From Streptomyces griseorubiginosus (GTDB lineage: Bacteria; Actinomycetota; Actinomycetes; Streptomycetales; Streptomycetaceae): DNA of 38,080 nucleotides. Of this stretch, positions 7,736 to 15,484 are shown in pieces. The notes under the pieces were generated by a model. That model searched no databases. It was given only the letters and a program-made list of their open reading frames with translations, and was not told the origin of the DNA. The position numbers and the translations under genes are program-made. The stretch spans positions 206,864-244,943 of the forward strand of contig NZ_KQ948746.1 in NCBI RefSeq assembly GCF_001514195.1, written 5' to 3'. Position 1 is the stretch's first letter, and each line of letters opens with the position of its first letter.

Positions 7736-8375
7736 GACGTCGCTCCAGGGATCGCAGGAGAAGGGAGGCCAGATAGGAGATGACGATGAAGGCCACGCCG
7801 ATCACGGTCAGCGGCTCGGTGAACTGGAAGTGCTCCTGCGCGAACAGCCGCGCCTCGCCGAGCATCTCCAGCACCGTGATCACCATCAGCATCGGGGTGT
7901 CCTTGAGCATCGAGATCACGTAGTTGCCGAGGGCCGGTACGACCCGGCGGATCGCCTGGGGCAGGATCACCACCTGCCAGGTCCTGATCCTCGGCAGGTT
8001 CAGTGCCGTCGCCGCCTCCCACTGGCCGGCGGGCACCGCCTCGATACCGGCCCGGTAGACCTGCATCGTGTACGTCGAGTAGTGCAGCCCGATCCCGATG
8101 ACCCCGGTGGTCAGCGCGGAGAGGGTCACGCCCCACTCGGGCAGCACGTAGAAGAGGAAGAACAGCTGGACCAGCAGCGGGGTGTTGCGCACGAACTCCG
8201 TGACCACCCCGACCGGCCAGCGCACGAACCGCGAGGGCGCGCGCATCAGCAGCGCCCACACCAGGCCCAGTACGAAGGAGATCAGCGAGCCGAGCGCGAG
8301 GGCCTGAAGGGTGACCAGCAGACCGTCCCAGAACTGCGGCATGAAGTCGCTCACGGCACTCCAGTCCCACGTCAT
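7725..8375 (-). CDS. ehuD: ABC transporter permease, EhuD type
   Basis: This is a 216-aa inner-membrane permease of the HisMQ/GlnP family with about five membrane segments. The ATPase-coupling EAA loop is visible as AVPAGQWEAATALNLPR followed by ILPQAIRRVVP. TPLLVQLFFLFYVLP is the typical segment of this permease family. It overlaps ehuC by 4 bp (ATGA) upstream and ehuA by 11 bp downstream, so the three genes are probably translationally coupled. It should pair with EhuC as a heterodimeric channel. Confidence 0.88.
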   Translation of the reverse strand: MTWDWSAVSDFMPQFWDGLLVTLQALALGSLISFVLGLVWALLMRAPSRFVRWPVGVVTEFVRNTPLLVQLFFLFYVLPEWGVTLSALTTGVIGIGLHYSTYTMQVYRAGIEAVPAGQWEAATALNLPRIRTWQVVILPQAIRRVVPALGNYVISMLKDTPMLMVITVLEMLGEARLFAQEHFQFTEPLTVIGVAFIVISYLASLLLRSLERRLVR

Positions 8376-9094
8376 GCGACACGACCTCCTACGCCCGTCG
8401 TCTGGGCACGCTTCAGCTCGGCGTCGGTGTCAAGACCGGGTCGGGGCGCCTTGCCGACCCCCGCCTTCAGCTTCTTCTCCAGGCCCCGCATCAGGCGCGT
8501 GAGCGCGAAGGCGATCACGAAGTAGATGAGCAGCAGATACGTGTAGATCCCGGCGCTCTCCTGGAGCGCGAGCCGCACCAGGTTGCCGCTGAAGGCCAGG
8601 TCGCCCATGCCCATCACGGACACCAGCGCGGTGCCCTTGAGCAGTTCGACCAGCAGGTTGGAGAACGGCGGGATCATCTCCGGCACCGCCTGCGGCAGCA
8701 GGATCAGCCGCAGCCGCTGCCAGGGCGTGAAGCTCAGCGCGATCCCGCCCTCCTGCTGGGCCGGGTCGACCGCCTTGAGCGCCCCGCGCACGATCTCGGA
8801 GCCGTACGCCCCGTAGGTCAGGCCGAGTGCGAGGGTGCCCGCCCACATGGGCACGAGCTGCCAGCCGAAGGCCGGGGGCAGCACGAAGAACACCCAGAAG
8901 ATCATGACCAGCGCTGAGGTCCCGCGGAACACCTCGGTGTAGAAGCCCGCGAGGAAGCGGACGATCCACAGCCGGTGAGTGCGCAGGACACCGACCACGA
9001 AGGACACGGCGGCGGCCAGCAGCGAGCTGAACACCAGCAGCTGGACGGTCGTCCAGACGCCCTTGAGTACCAGTTCCCAGAGTCCGGAGGTCAT
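8372..9094 (-). CDS. ehuC: ABC transporter permease, EhuC type
   Basis: This is a 240-aa HisMQ-type permease with about five membrane segments. The EAA loop is visible as AVDPAQQEGGIALSFTP followed by ILLPQAVPEMIPP. The early FRGTSALVMIFWVFFVLP segment resembles the TPLLVQ region of its partner. A charged tail of about 30 residues follows the last membrane segment. It overlaps ehuB by 4 bp and ehuD by 4 bp. Confidence 0.88.
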   Translation of the reverse strand: MTSGLWELVLKGVWTTVQLLVFSSLLAAAVSFVVGVLRTHRLWIVRFLAGFYTEVFRGTSALVMIFWVFFVLPPAFGWQLVPMWAGTLALGLTYGAYGSEIVRGALKAVDPAQQEGGIALSFTPWQRLRLILLPQAVPEMIPPFSNLLVELLKGTALVSVMGMGDLAFSGNLVRLALQESAGIYTYLLLIYFVIAFALTRLMRGLEKKLKAGVGKAPRPGLDTDAELKRAQTTGVGGRVA

Positions 9095-9996
9095 CCGCCG
9101 CAGAGCTCCTTCGCGGTCAGGTCCGTCATCTCGGCCTTCGTGAACCCGAAGGGCTGGAGGATCCGGAACAGTTCGCCGCTCTTCTTCAGCTTCCGCAGCT
9201 CGACGTTGAAGGCGTCCCGCAGGTTCGTCTCGGTGCGGCGGAACGCGAAGGCGCCCCCGTCGACGTGCGGCTTGCCGCCCACGGTCGGGGTGAAGGCCTT
9301 CGTCGCCTCCGCCTTGGCCGACTTCTTCACCACCTCACGGGTCGTCAGCGCGGTCCCGGCGAACACGTCGACGCGTCCGGCCTCCACCGCGTTCAGTCCC
9401 GCGACCTGGTCCGGCACGATCAGGATGTCGCTCTCCTTGTAGCCCGCCTCGACGGCGTACTGGATCTCCGCGTATCCGGTGCCGGTGGCGAACTTCGCCT
9501 TCTTCTCGACGACGTCCTGGTAGTTGTGAAGACCTTTGGGATTTCCCTTGCGCACGATGAAGGAATCGAGCATCTGATAGTCGGGATCCGCGAAGATCAC
9601 CTGTTCGCAGCGTTCCGGGGTGACATACATGCCGGCCGCCACGACATCGAACTGCTGCGAATTCAGGCCGGGAATGAGCGAGCCGAACTCGGTGGGCACC
9701 GGCTGCACCTTTTCGACGCCGAGCCGCTTGAAGACGACCCGCGCGAGTTCGGGTGCCTCGCCGGTCAGTTCGCCGTTCTTGTCGATGTAACCGAAGGGGA
9801 TCTCACCCGCGATTCCCAGCCGTACGACACCGGTCGCCCGCAGCCGGTCGAGCAGCTCGCCGCCGCCCTCGGTCGAGGCGGTGGCCACGCGCGAGCAGCC
9901 TGCGGCGCCCAGCGTGCCGAGCGCCGCCACCCCCGCGAGCAGCGATCGGCGGGTGGTTCCTGATATGTGTGCGCCATGTTCCAGTGGTGGAGCCAT
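9091..9996 (-). CDS. ehuB: ABC transporter substrate-binding lipoprotein, EhuB type
   Basis: This 301-aa protein captures the substrate outside the membrane. The N-terminus has a twin arginine (RRSLL, 16-20) and a lipobox LGAAGC with Cys34, so it is probably Tat-exported and lipid-anchored. The mature part is a SBP_bac_3 (polar amino acid) domain with GEAPELARVVFKRLGV and IPFGYIDKNGELTGE, the pattern of proteins named EhuB in actinobacteria (ectoine/hydroxyectoine binding). Aromatic cage residues cannot be verified by eye. The ATG lacks an obvious Shine-Dalgarno. It is the first gene of the minus-strand transport operon and is divergent from the DUF3830 gene across 95 bp, which suggests a shared control region. 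The nearby amidase and isomerases leave open a different substrate. Confidence 0.85.
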   Translation of the reverse strand: MAPPLEHGAHISGTTRRSLLAGVAALGTLGAAGCSRVATASTEGGGELLDRLRATGVVRLGIAGEIPFGYIDKNGELTGEAPELARVVFKRLGVEKVQPVPTEFGSLIPGLNSQQFDVVAAGMYVTPERCEQVIFADPDYQMLDSFIVRKGNPKGLHNYQDVVEKKAKFATGTGYAEIQYAVEAGYKESDILIVPDQVAGLNAVEAGRVDVFAGTALTTREVVKKSAKAEATKAFTPTVGGKPHVDGGAFAFRRTETNLRDAFNVELRKLKKSGELFRILQPFGFTKAEMTDLTAKELCGG

Positions 9997-10091
9997 GGCG
10001 GCGCGGCTACCCGACCGGATGCGACCTATGCGGATTTATTCGAGCCCTTTTTCGTCGAGGCCCTCTTGACCGGCGGGGGACCATGGAGTGC
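9997..10091. promoter_or_regulatory. Divergent control region between ehuB and the DUF3830 gene
   Basis: This 95-bp region must hold the promoters for both the ehuBCDA operon (minus) and the DUF3830 gene (plus). The centre is locally AT-rich (gcggatttattcgagcc). No perfect dyad was found, so the IclR operator is not located. Confidence 0.5.
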
Positions 10092-10586
10092 ATGGCTGAC
10101 CGTTACATCGAAGTCTCGCTGGTCAAGCGCGGGATCACCGCGACGGCAAAGCTCCTCGACGACCGGGCACCGCTCACCTGCGCGGCCGTATGGAGTGCCC
10201 TTCCACTCGCCGGTGACGTCTATCACGCGAAGTACGCGCGCAACGAGATCTACGCGCTCTTCGCGCCGTTCGCGGAAAACGAACCACCCCTGGAAAACCC
10301 GACAGTCACCCCCATTCCCGGAGATCTCTGCTATTTCTCCTTCGCGGGCACCCAGCTCGGGACGCCGTCCCACGGCTACGACCGGGAGGTCCGCCCGGAC
10401 ACGACCGTCGTCGACCTCGCCCTCTTCTACGAGCGCAACAACCTGCTCCTGAACGGGGACGTGGGCTGGGTGCCGGGCACCGTGTGGGGCCAGGTGACCG
10501 AGGGCCTCGACGCCCTCGCCGAGGCCTGCAACGACCTCTGGCGCGCAGGCGCCCTCGGCGAGTCCCTCCGCTTCAGCCGCGCCTAG
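10092..10586 (+). CDS. DUF3830 family protein
   Basis: This 164-aa soluble protein starts MADRYIEVSLVKRGITATAK and belongs to DUF3830, a family with a predicted cyclophilin-like fold and no established reaction. Visible family features are the PLTCAAVWSALPLAGDVYHAKYARNEIY segment (as a landmark), the PGDLCYF strand and a late FYERNNLL. From memory, DUF3830 genes often sit beside Ehu-type transporters and amidase or Asp/Glu-racemase-type enzymes, as here. ATG 10092 is 11 bases after GGGGGA; an in-frame ATG at 10083 would add three residues. It is divergent from ehuB. It is probably part of the catabolic set, now separated from the amidase by the MFS cassette. Confidence 0.83.
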   Translation: MADRYIEVSLVKRGITATAKLLDDRAPLTCAAVWSALPLAGDVYHAKYARNEIYALFAPFAENEPPLENPTVTPIPGDLCYFSFAGTQLGTPSHGYDREVRPDTTVVDLALFYERNNLLLNGDVGWVPGTVWGQVTEGLDALAEACNDLWRAGALGESLRFSRA

Positions 10587-10657
10587 ACGAGGAGTTCCGA
10601 TGGGGGCAGTGGTCGTACCGACTCCAGTGGCGACTCGCCCTCGCGTCGCTTCTCCCG

Positions 10658-10671
10658 CGATGACGTCATCG
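10658..10671. other. 14-bp perfect palindrome spanning the MFS stop codon
   Basis: CGATGACGTCATCG is fully self-complementary and includes the stop codon of the MFS exporter gene (10666-10668). It lies at the left border of the inserted cassette. It has no loop, so it is not a terminator; a binding site or a chance dyad are both possible. Confidence 0.4.
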
Positions 10672-12264
10672 AACGGCAATGGTCTCCGTGGTCTTCGTCT
10701 CGTCCGTGAGGGCGGGGTCTGAGCCCTTCGGCCCGCGAAGGGCGACGTAAACGAGCAGCACGCCCATGACGGCGACGCCCGCCCACATGGCCTGCTGCCA
10801 GCCGTCGACGAAGGACTGCTGCGCAGCGCGGATCAGGTCCTGGGCATGGCTGCCGGTGCTCGGGGCCACCTCGACGGCGTTGGCGATGCCCTCGCGTGCG
10901 GTGTCCGCGGCCTTGTGGGGGATGCTGCCGAGTTCGTCGTCGATGGCCCTGTGGTAGCCGTTGGCCAACAGCGCGCCGAGCATCGCGACGCCCAGGGCGG
11001 TGCCCAGTTCGCGGGTGACGTCGTTGAGGGCGGAGGCCACACCTTGCTTGGCGCGGGGCAAGGAACTGGTGACGGCCTCCGTGGAGGGTGTCATGGACAG
11101 GCCCATACCGATGCCCATGGTGAGCATGCCGGCGAGGACGGACAGGTAGCCGCCGTCGACGGAGACGAACAGCGCCATCAGCGCGAGGCCGAGGGTGGAC
11201 AGGGCGATGCCCACGGTCATGGTGGAGCGGGCGCCGATCCTGGCGGCCATCTTGGGGGCGAGGCCGGAGGCCGTCATCATCATGATGGCCATGGGCATCA
11301 TCGCCACGGTGGACAGCAGGCCCGACCAGCCCAGCACGGCCTGGAAGAACGGGAAGAGGACGACGGCGATGCCGGCCTGGACGCCAAAGACGACGAGCAG
11401 CGTGAGAGAGCCGCCGGCCAGGCCGCGCTCGCGGAAGAGGCGTACGTCCAGCAGTGATGCGTCGCCGCGGTGCAACTCCCAGGCTACGAAGGCGATGGCG
11501 GCGGCGACGCCCACGCCCAGGCTGATCAGCAGGACGGGGTCGGTCCAGCCGCGCTCGGGGCCTTCCTGCAGGACGAAGACGATGCCGATCACGGCGATGG
11601 TGGACACCGATGCGCCGATGGTGTCGAAGGAATGGGTGGAGCGTTCGCGGGAGTCGGGCACCGACTTCAGGGTCATCGCCAGCGCGACGGCGGCCAGTGC
11701 CACGGGCAGCACGAACAGCCACCGCCAGTTCGCGACGTCCACGAGGAGTGCGGAGAGGAACATGCCGAGGATGCCACCGCCTCCGGCGACGCCGGTCCAC
11801 ACGCCGATGGCCTTGCCCCGCTCCTCCTCGGGGAACGTGGAGGTGATCACGGCCAGCGTGATCGGCATGATCATCGCGGCGCTGACGCCCGCGGCCACGC
11901 GGGCGCCGATCATCACCGCGGCCGACGGGGCGAACCCGGCGACGACGCCGGCCGCGCCGAAGACGACCAGTCCGGTGATCAGCATGGGCTTGCGGCCCCA
12001 TCGGTCACCGATGGCGCCGAGCGGCAGCAGCAGGGCGGCGAGGGCAAGCGTGTAGACATTGATGATCCACAGGACAGTGGTCTGCGAGGCGCCCCACTCG
12101 ACGGCCAGGTGGGTCTGGGCGACGTTCAGGCCGGACACCGACGCGATGACGGCCATCAGTGCGATCGAGACGGTGATCAGGATGGCGCGCAGCTCACGCG
12201 CATCCGGCGTCCGCCCGCCGTCGACTGGTAGGGCCTTCGTCCGGGGAGGCTGGTTGCTACTCAC
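10666..12264 (-). CDS. MFS transporter, DHA2 (14-TM) drug/proton antiporter type
   Basis: This 532-aa inner-membrane exporter has about 14 hydrophobic segments. Motif A is GAIGDRWGRKPML after the second segment, and the antiporter-type motif C region is GVAGGGGILGMFLSALL. It resembles QacA/EmrB/LfrA-type drug exporters. The charged C-terminal tail (GPKGSDPALTDETKTTE) follows the last segment. The ATG at 12264 is divergent from the XRE-cupin regulator gene, the usual arrangement for a repressor controlling an exporter. Together with the regulator and the methyltransferase it forms a small cassette inserted within the ehu/amidase locus. The substrate is not evident. Confidence 0.9.
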   Translation of the reverse strand: MSSNQPPRTKALPVDGGRTPDARELRAILITVSIALMAVIASVSGLNVAQTHLAVEWGASQTTVLWIINVYTLALAALLLPLGAIGDRWGRKPMLITGLVVFGAAGVVAGFAPSAAVMIGARVAAGVSAAMIMPITLAVITSTFPEEERGKAIGVWTGVAGGGGILGMFLSALLVDVANWRWLFVLPVALAAVALAMTLKSVPDSRERSTHSFDTIGASVSTIAVIGIVFVLQEGPERGWTDPVLLISLGVGVAAAIAFVAWELHRGDASLLDVRLFRERGLAGGSLTLLVVFGVQAGIAVVLFPFFQAVLGWSGLLSTVAMMPMAIMMMTASGLAPKMAARIGARSTMTVGIALSTLGLALMALFVSVDGGYLSVLAGMLTMGIGMGLSMTPSTEAVTSSLPRAKQGVASALNDVTRELGTALGVAMLGALLANGYHRAIDDELGSIPHKAADTAREGIANAVEVAPSTGSHAQDLIRAAQQSFVDGWQQAMWAGVAVMGVLLVYVALRGPKGSDPALTDETKTTETIAVR

Positions 12265-12369
12265 GGTTTCCTCTCAAAAAGGGCATGGGGGATCAGCGCG
12301 CCGACGCACGCCGGTTGATGGGGGATGAGCGGACCGCTGGGCGCGGTCGTATGCGACGCTAAGCCCGCA

Positions 12370-12405
12370 TTGCGGAAAGGGCATACCATGTTGCTTATGA
12401 CGCAA
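12370..12405. promoter_or_regulatory. Putative XRE operator overlapping the regulator's own start codon
   Basis: This 36-bp stretch starts TTGCG and ends TTGCTTATGACGCAA, in which TTGC and GCAA form an inverted repeat. It aligns without gaps with 13076-13111, upstream of the methyltransferase, with 23 of 36 positions the same. It covers both candidate start codons of the XRE gene (12388 and 12397), which suggests autoregulation. Confidence 0.5.
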
Positions 12406-13002
12406 GAAGATGGAGCGCTGGACAGCCTCGTACGCAAGCGGATCCGCGCGCTGCGCGTCGCTCAGGGATGGTCCCTGGAAGACCTGGCGGCTCGCGCGAA
12501 CCTCAGTCAGTCCTCACTGAGCCGCATCGAGAACGGACAGCGCCGCCTCGCCCTGGACCAGCTCGTCACCCTCGCCCGCGCCCTGGACACCACCCTGGAC
12601 CAGCTCGTGGAGAACGCTGCTGACGACGTCGTCATCAGCCCGATGATCGACGGCGCCCATGGCCTGATGCGCTGGCCCGTGAAGGGCGACCCCGGCCTCA
12701 GCGTCGTGCGTCAGCGCATGACCGAACCGCCGCCCGACAGTGCCGCCCGCATGCGCGCCCACCCCGGTCGCGAATGGCTCGTCGTGCTCTCCGGTACGGC
12801 CGTCCTCATGCTCGGCCACCGCCGACTGCGCATCGAGACCAACCAGGCCGCCGAGTTCCCCACGATGATGCCGCACGCGATCGGGGCCGAGGGCGGTCCG
12901 TGCGAGATCATGGGCATCTTCGACCGCGACGCCCGCCGCGGCCACCAACGCGACACCGGCGGCAGCGGCGACGGTGTCGGCGCGCAGGGGTCCTCCGTGT
13001 AG
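12388..13002 (+). CDS. XRE-family regulator with C-terminal cupin domain
   Basis: This 204-aa regulator has an N-terminal helix-turn-helix (about 14-70, with WSLEDLAARANLSQSSLSRIENGQ as landmark) and a C-terminal cupin (about 120-185; GREWLVVLSGTAVLMLGHRRL). The cupin probably senses a small ligand. It lies divergent from the MFS exporter across 123 bp and in line with the methyltransferase. The start is ATG 12388 or ATG 12397; neither has a clear Shine-Dalgarno. Both lie within a 36-bp element shared with the methyltransferase promoter, which suggests that it represses itself. The tail after about residue 185 is low-complexity Gly/Ser. Confidence 0.87.
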   Translation: MLLMTQEDGALDSLVRKRIRALRVAQGWSLEDLAARANLSQSSLSRIENGQRRLALDQLVTLARALDTTLDQLVENAADDVVISPMIDGAHGLMRWPVKGDPGLSVVRQRMTEPPPDSAARMRAHPGREWLVVLSGTAVLMLGHRRLRIETNQAAEFPTMMPHAIGAEGGPCEIMGIFDRDARRGHQRDTGGSGDGVGAQGSSV

Positions 13003-13075
13003 TGGCTCCCGGCCGTGTCGCCCGTCCGTGCGAGGGTGCGATCTTGCGCGGCGGGCAGCGCGCCGGGCCATCTTC

Positions 13076-13111
13076 TTGCGTATATCGCAGGCAGTCGTGC
13101 TTGTTACGCAT
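13076..13111. promoter_or_regulatory. Putative XRE operator upstream of the methyltransferase
   Basis: This 36-bp element starts TTGCG and ends GTGCTTGTTACGCAT. Within it, TGCGTATATCGCA (13077-13089) is a dyad with an odd centre. It matches the element at the XRE start codon in register at both ends, the middle GCA and the right TGCTT.T.ACGCA block. It ends 20 bp before the methyltransferase ATG. Confidence 0.5.
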
Positions 13112-13131
13112 GACCGTCTTACGTTGGCGCC

Positions 13132-13995
13132 ATGACCAAGACGCACCAGCACCCTTCCCACGGCCGCAGCGGCCGGCCCGGCGGGCACGGCCACGGGCAG
13201 GCGGAGATCCTCGACCTGGACGCCGAGGTCCTCGCCGAGCACCTCGCATCCATCGCCGCCTGGTTGCCACTGAAGGCCGAGCCGCGCCGGATCGTGGACC
13301 TGGGCTGCGGCACTGGCGCGGGCACCTTCGCGCTTCTCGAACGCTTCCCCGAAGCCCACGTCACCGCGGTCGACGCCTCCGCCGACCACCTGGAGGTCCT
13401 GCGGGTCAGGGCCCGCGCCCGCGGCGTCCCGGACCGGGTGCGCACCGTGCAGGCCGACCTCGACAGCGGTCACTGGCCCGACCTCGGCACACCTGACCTG
13501 GTGTGGGCCTCCGCGTCGATGCACCACATGGCCCACCCCGACCGCGCGCTGCGCAGCGTCCACGGACTCCTCGCGCCGGGCGGGCTGTTCGCTGTCGTCG
13601 AGCTGGACGGCTTCCCCCGCTTCCTCCCCGCCGACGCCCCGGAAAGCCGACCGGGACTCGAGGAGCGAGCCCACAGCGCGGCCGACGGCTTCCACGCCCA
13701 ACACGTCCCGCACCGCGGCGCCGACTGGGGGCCGATGCTGACCGCCGCCGGGTTCGCCGTCGAGGACGAGCGCACGGTAACCGTCGACATCAAGGGCAAC
13801 GGCAGCGAGGCCGTCGGCCGCTACGCCCACGCCGGCCTGCAACGCATCCGCGGCTCCGCCGCACCTGCACTCAGCCCCGAGGACCTCGCCGCCCTCGACG
13901 AACTCCTGGACCCCACCAGCCCGCACAGCGTCCTGCACCGCGACGACCTCGCCGTCCGCACCGAGCGCACCGTCTGGGCCGCCCGCCGCACCTGA
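13132..13995 (+). CDS. SAM-dependent class I methyltransferase with His-rich N-terminus
   Basis: This 287-aa protein has a Rossmann-type methyltransferase domain with SAM motif VDLGCGTGAG (55-64), the acidic end of strand 2 in VTAVDAS, and ADLDSGHWPDLGTPDLVWASASMHH in the post-motif region (landmark only). The first 23 residues are rich in His, Gly and Arg (HQHPSHGRSGRPGGHGHG) and may bind a metal or be disordered. The target is unknown. No clear Shine-Dalgarno precedes the ATG. Its promoter shares a 36-bp element with the XRE regulator gene, so exporter, regulator and methyltransferase are probably one regulon, perhaps for modification and export of a toxic compound. Confidence 0.85.
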   Translation: MTKTHQHPSHGRSGRPGGHGHGQAEILDLDAEVLAEHLASIAAWLPLKAEPRRIVDLGCGTGAGTFALLERFPEAHVTAVDASADHLEVLRVRARARGVPDRVRTVQADLDSGHWPDLGTPDLVWASASMHHMAHPDRALRSVHGLLAPGGLFAVVELDGFPRFLPADAPESRPGLEERAHSAADGFHAQHVPHRGADWGPMLTAAGFAVEDERTVTVDIKGNGSEAVGRYAHAGLQRIRGSAAPALSPEDLAALDELLDPTSPHSVLHRDDLAVRTERTVWAARRT

Positions 13996-14008
13996 CCCCT
14001 GGGCTGCC

Positions 14009-14030
14009 CGGTTGCCCGCCGGGCCGCAAC
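14009..14030. terminator. Hairpin between the convergent methyltransferase and amidase genes
   Basis: GGTTGC (14009 on) pairs with GCAACC about ten bases later, with extra inner CC/GG pairing. It lies in the 60-bp gap between two converging genes and could stop transcription in both directions. There is no T run. Position is approximate to a base or two. Confidence 0.4.
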
Positions 14031-14055
14031 CACACCCCGCTGGGGAACTACTCCT

Positions 14056-15462
14056 CTAGCGCCCGCCCCGACTCGCCGGGACGCCCGCCGCCCCCGCCTC
14101 GTACAGCGCGTGCGCCGCGCGCAGCACCAAATCGTCCCGGTGTCGGGCCGCGACGATCTGGAGGCCCACCGGGAGGCCGTCGGCGTCCGTGCCGACGGGG
14201 ACGCTCGCCGCCGGCTGCTGGGTCATGTTGAAGGGGTAGGTGAACGGGGTCCAGCCGGTCCAGCGCTGGTGGCCCGAGCCCTTCGGGACCTCGGTGCCCG
14301 CCTCGAACGCGGTGAGGGGAAGGGTCGGGGTGACGAGGAGGTCGTAGGAGTCGTGGAAACGGCCCATGCGGCGGCCGAGTTCCATGCGGACGTCCACCGC
14401 GGCGAGGTAGTCGAGCGCGCTCGTCCGCCCGCCCCGTGCGCGGATCTCCCGCAGCCCGGGGTCCAGCAACTCCCGCTGGTGCGGCCCCAGATGCTGGGTC
14501 ACCCGGGCCGCCCCGCTGAACCACAGGGTGTGGAAGGCGTCCACCGGGTCGGCGAAGTCGGGGTCCGCCTCGGTGACGTACGCGCCGAGTCCGGCCAGCC
14601 GCTCCACGGCCCGCCGTACCGCCGCGGCGACAGCGGGCTGGACCGCCACCTGGCCGCCCAGGGACGGCGAGTACGCGACCCTCAGCCCCCGCACCCCGCC
14701 CCGCAGGGCCGCGGAGAACGAGCCCGCCGCGGGACCGAGCGCCGACCAGTCGCGGGAGTCCGGCACCCCGATCACGTCGAGCAGCAGGGCCGCGTCGGCG
14801 GCGTCCCGGGTCATCGGGCCCACATGGGCGAGGGTTCCGAAGGCGCTCGCCGGGTACAGCGGCACCCGGCCGTACGTCGGCTTCAGGGCGAAGATCCCGC
14901 AGAACGCGGCCGGGATCCGGACACTGCCGCCGCCGTCCGTGCCGAGCGCGAGCGGCCCCGCGCCGAGCGCCACGGCCGCCGCGGCGCCCCCGCTGGAGCC
15001 GCCCGCGGTGCGCGTCGGGTCGTAGGGATTGCGGGTCACGCCCGACAGCGGTGAGTCCGTTACGCCCTTCCAGCCGAACTCCGGTGTCGTGGTCTTGCCG
15101 AGGAACACCGCGCCGCTCTCCCGCAGCCGGGCCACCGACGGCGCGTCCTCGTCCCACCGACCGTGCTCCGCGACGGTCCTGGAGCCCTTGAGCGTCGGTG
15201 TCCCGCGCATCAGCAGGATGTCCTTCACCGTGACCGGTACGCCGTCCAGCGCGCCCGACGGCTCCCCGCGCCGCCAGCGGTCCGCCGACGCCCCCGCCTG
15301 CGCGAGGGCCTCCTCCCACGTCAGGCGCACGAAGGCGTTCACCTCCGGCTGGATCCCCGCGGCCCGGTCGAGCGCCGCCCGGGTCGCCTCGACGGGGCTG
15401 AACTCCCCCTTGCGGTACCCCTCGACGAGTTGTACGGCGGTCAGTCCGGTGAGGTCCTGCAT
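14056..15462 (-). CDS. Amidase-signature family hydrolase
   Basis: This 468-aa enzyme hydrolyses a C-N bond of an amide, carbamate or similar compound. The Ser-cisSer-Lys triad is visible: Lys80 in VTVKDI, Ser156 in GGSSGG and Ser180 in TDGGGSVRIPA. The spacing of 24 residues between the two serines matches the family. The C-terminal half, with QRWTGWTPFTYPFNMTQQPAASVP, resembles AtzE/AtzF and indole-acetamide-type amidases rather than GatA. The ATG has GGAGGGG seven bases upstream. It lies 22 bp downstream of the dehydrogenase on the same strand and is probably its operon partner. It should act after the Ehu transporter, perhaps to release ammonia from an amide intermediate. Confidence 0.9.
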   Translation of the reverse strand: MQDLTGLTAVQLVEGYRKGEFSPVEATRAALDRAAGIQPEVNAFVRLTWEEALAQAGASADRWRRGEPSGALDGVPVTVKDILLMRGTPTLKGSRTVAEHGRWDEDAPSVARLRESGAVFLGKTTTPEFGWKGVTDSPLSGVTRNPYDPTRTAGGSSGGAAAAVALGAGPLALGTDGGGSVRIPAAFCGIFALKPTYGRVPLYPASAFGTLAHVGPMTRDAADAALLLDVIGVPDSRDWSALGPAAGSFSAALRGGVRGLRVAYSPSLGGQVAVQPAVAAAVRRAVERLAGLGAYVTEADPDFADPVDAFHTLWFSGAARVTQHLGPHQRELLDPGLREIRARGGRTSALDYLAAVDVRMELGRRMGRFHDSYDLLVTPTLPLTAFEAGTEVPKGSGHQRWTGWTPFTYPFNMTQQPAASVPVGTDADGLPVGLQIVAARHRDDLVLRAAHALYEAGAAGVPASRGGR

Positions 15463-15484
15463 GTGCTGCCCCTCCGCTCGGCGT

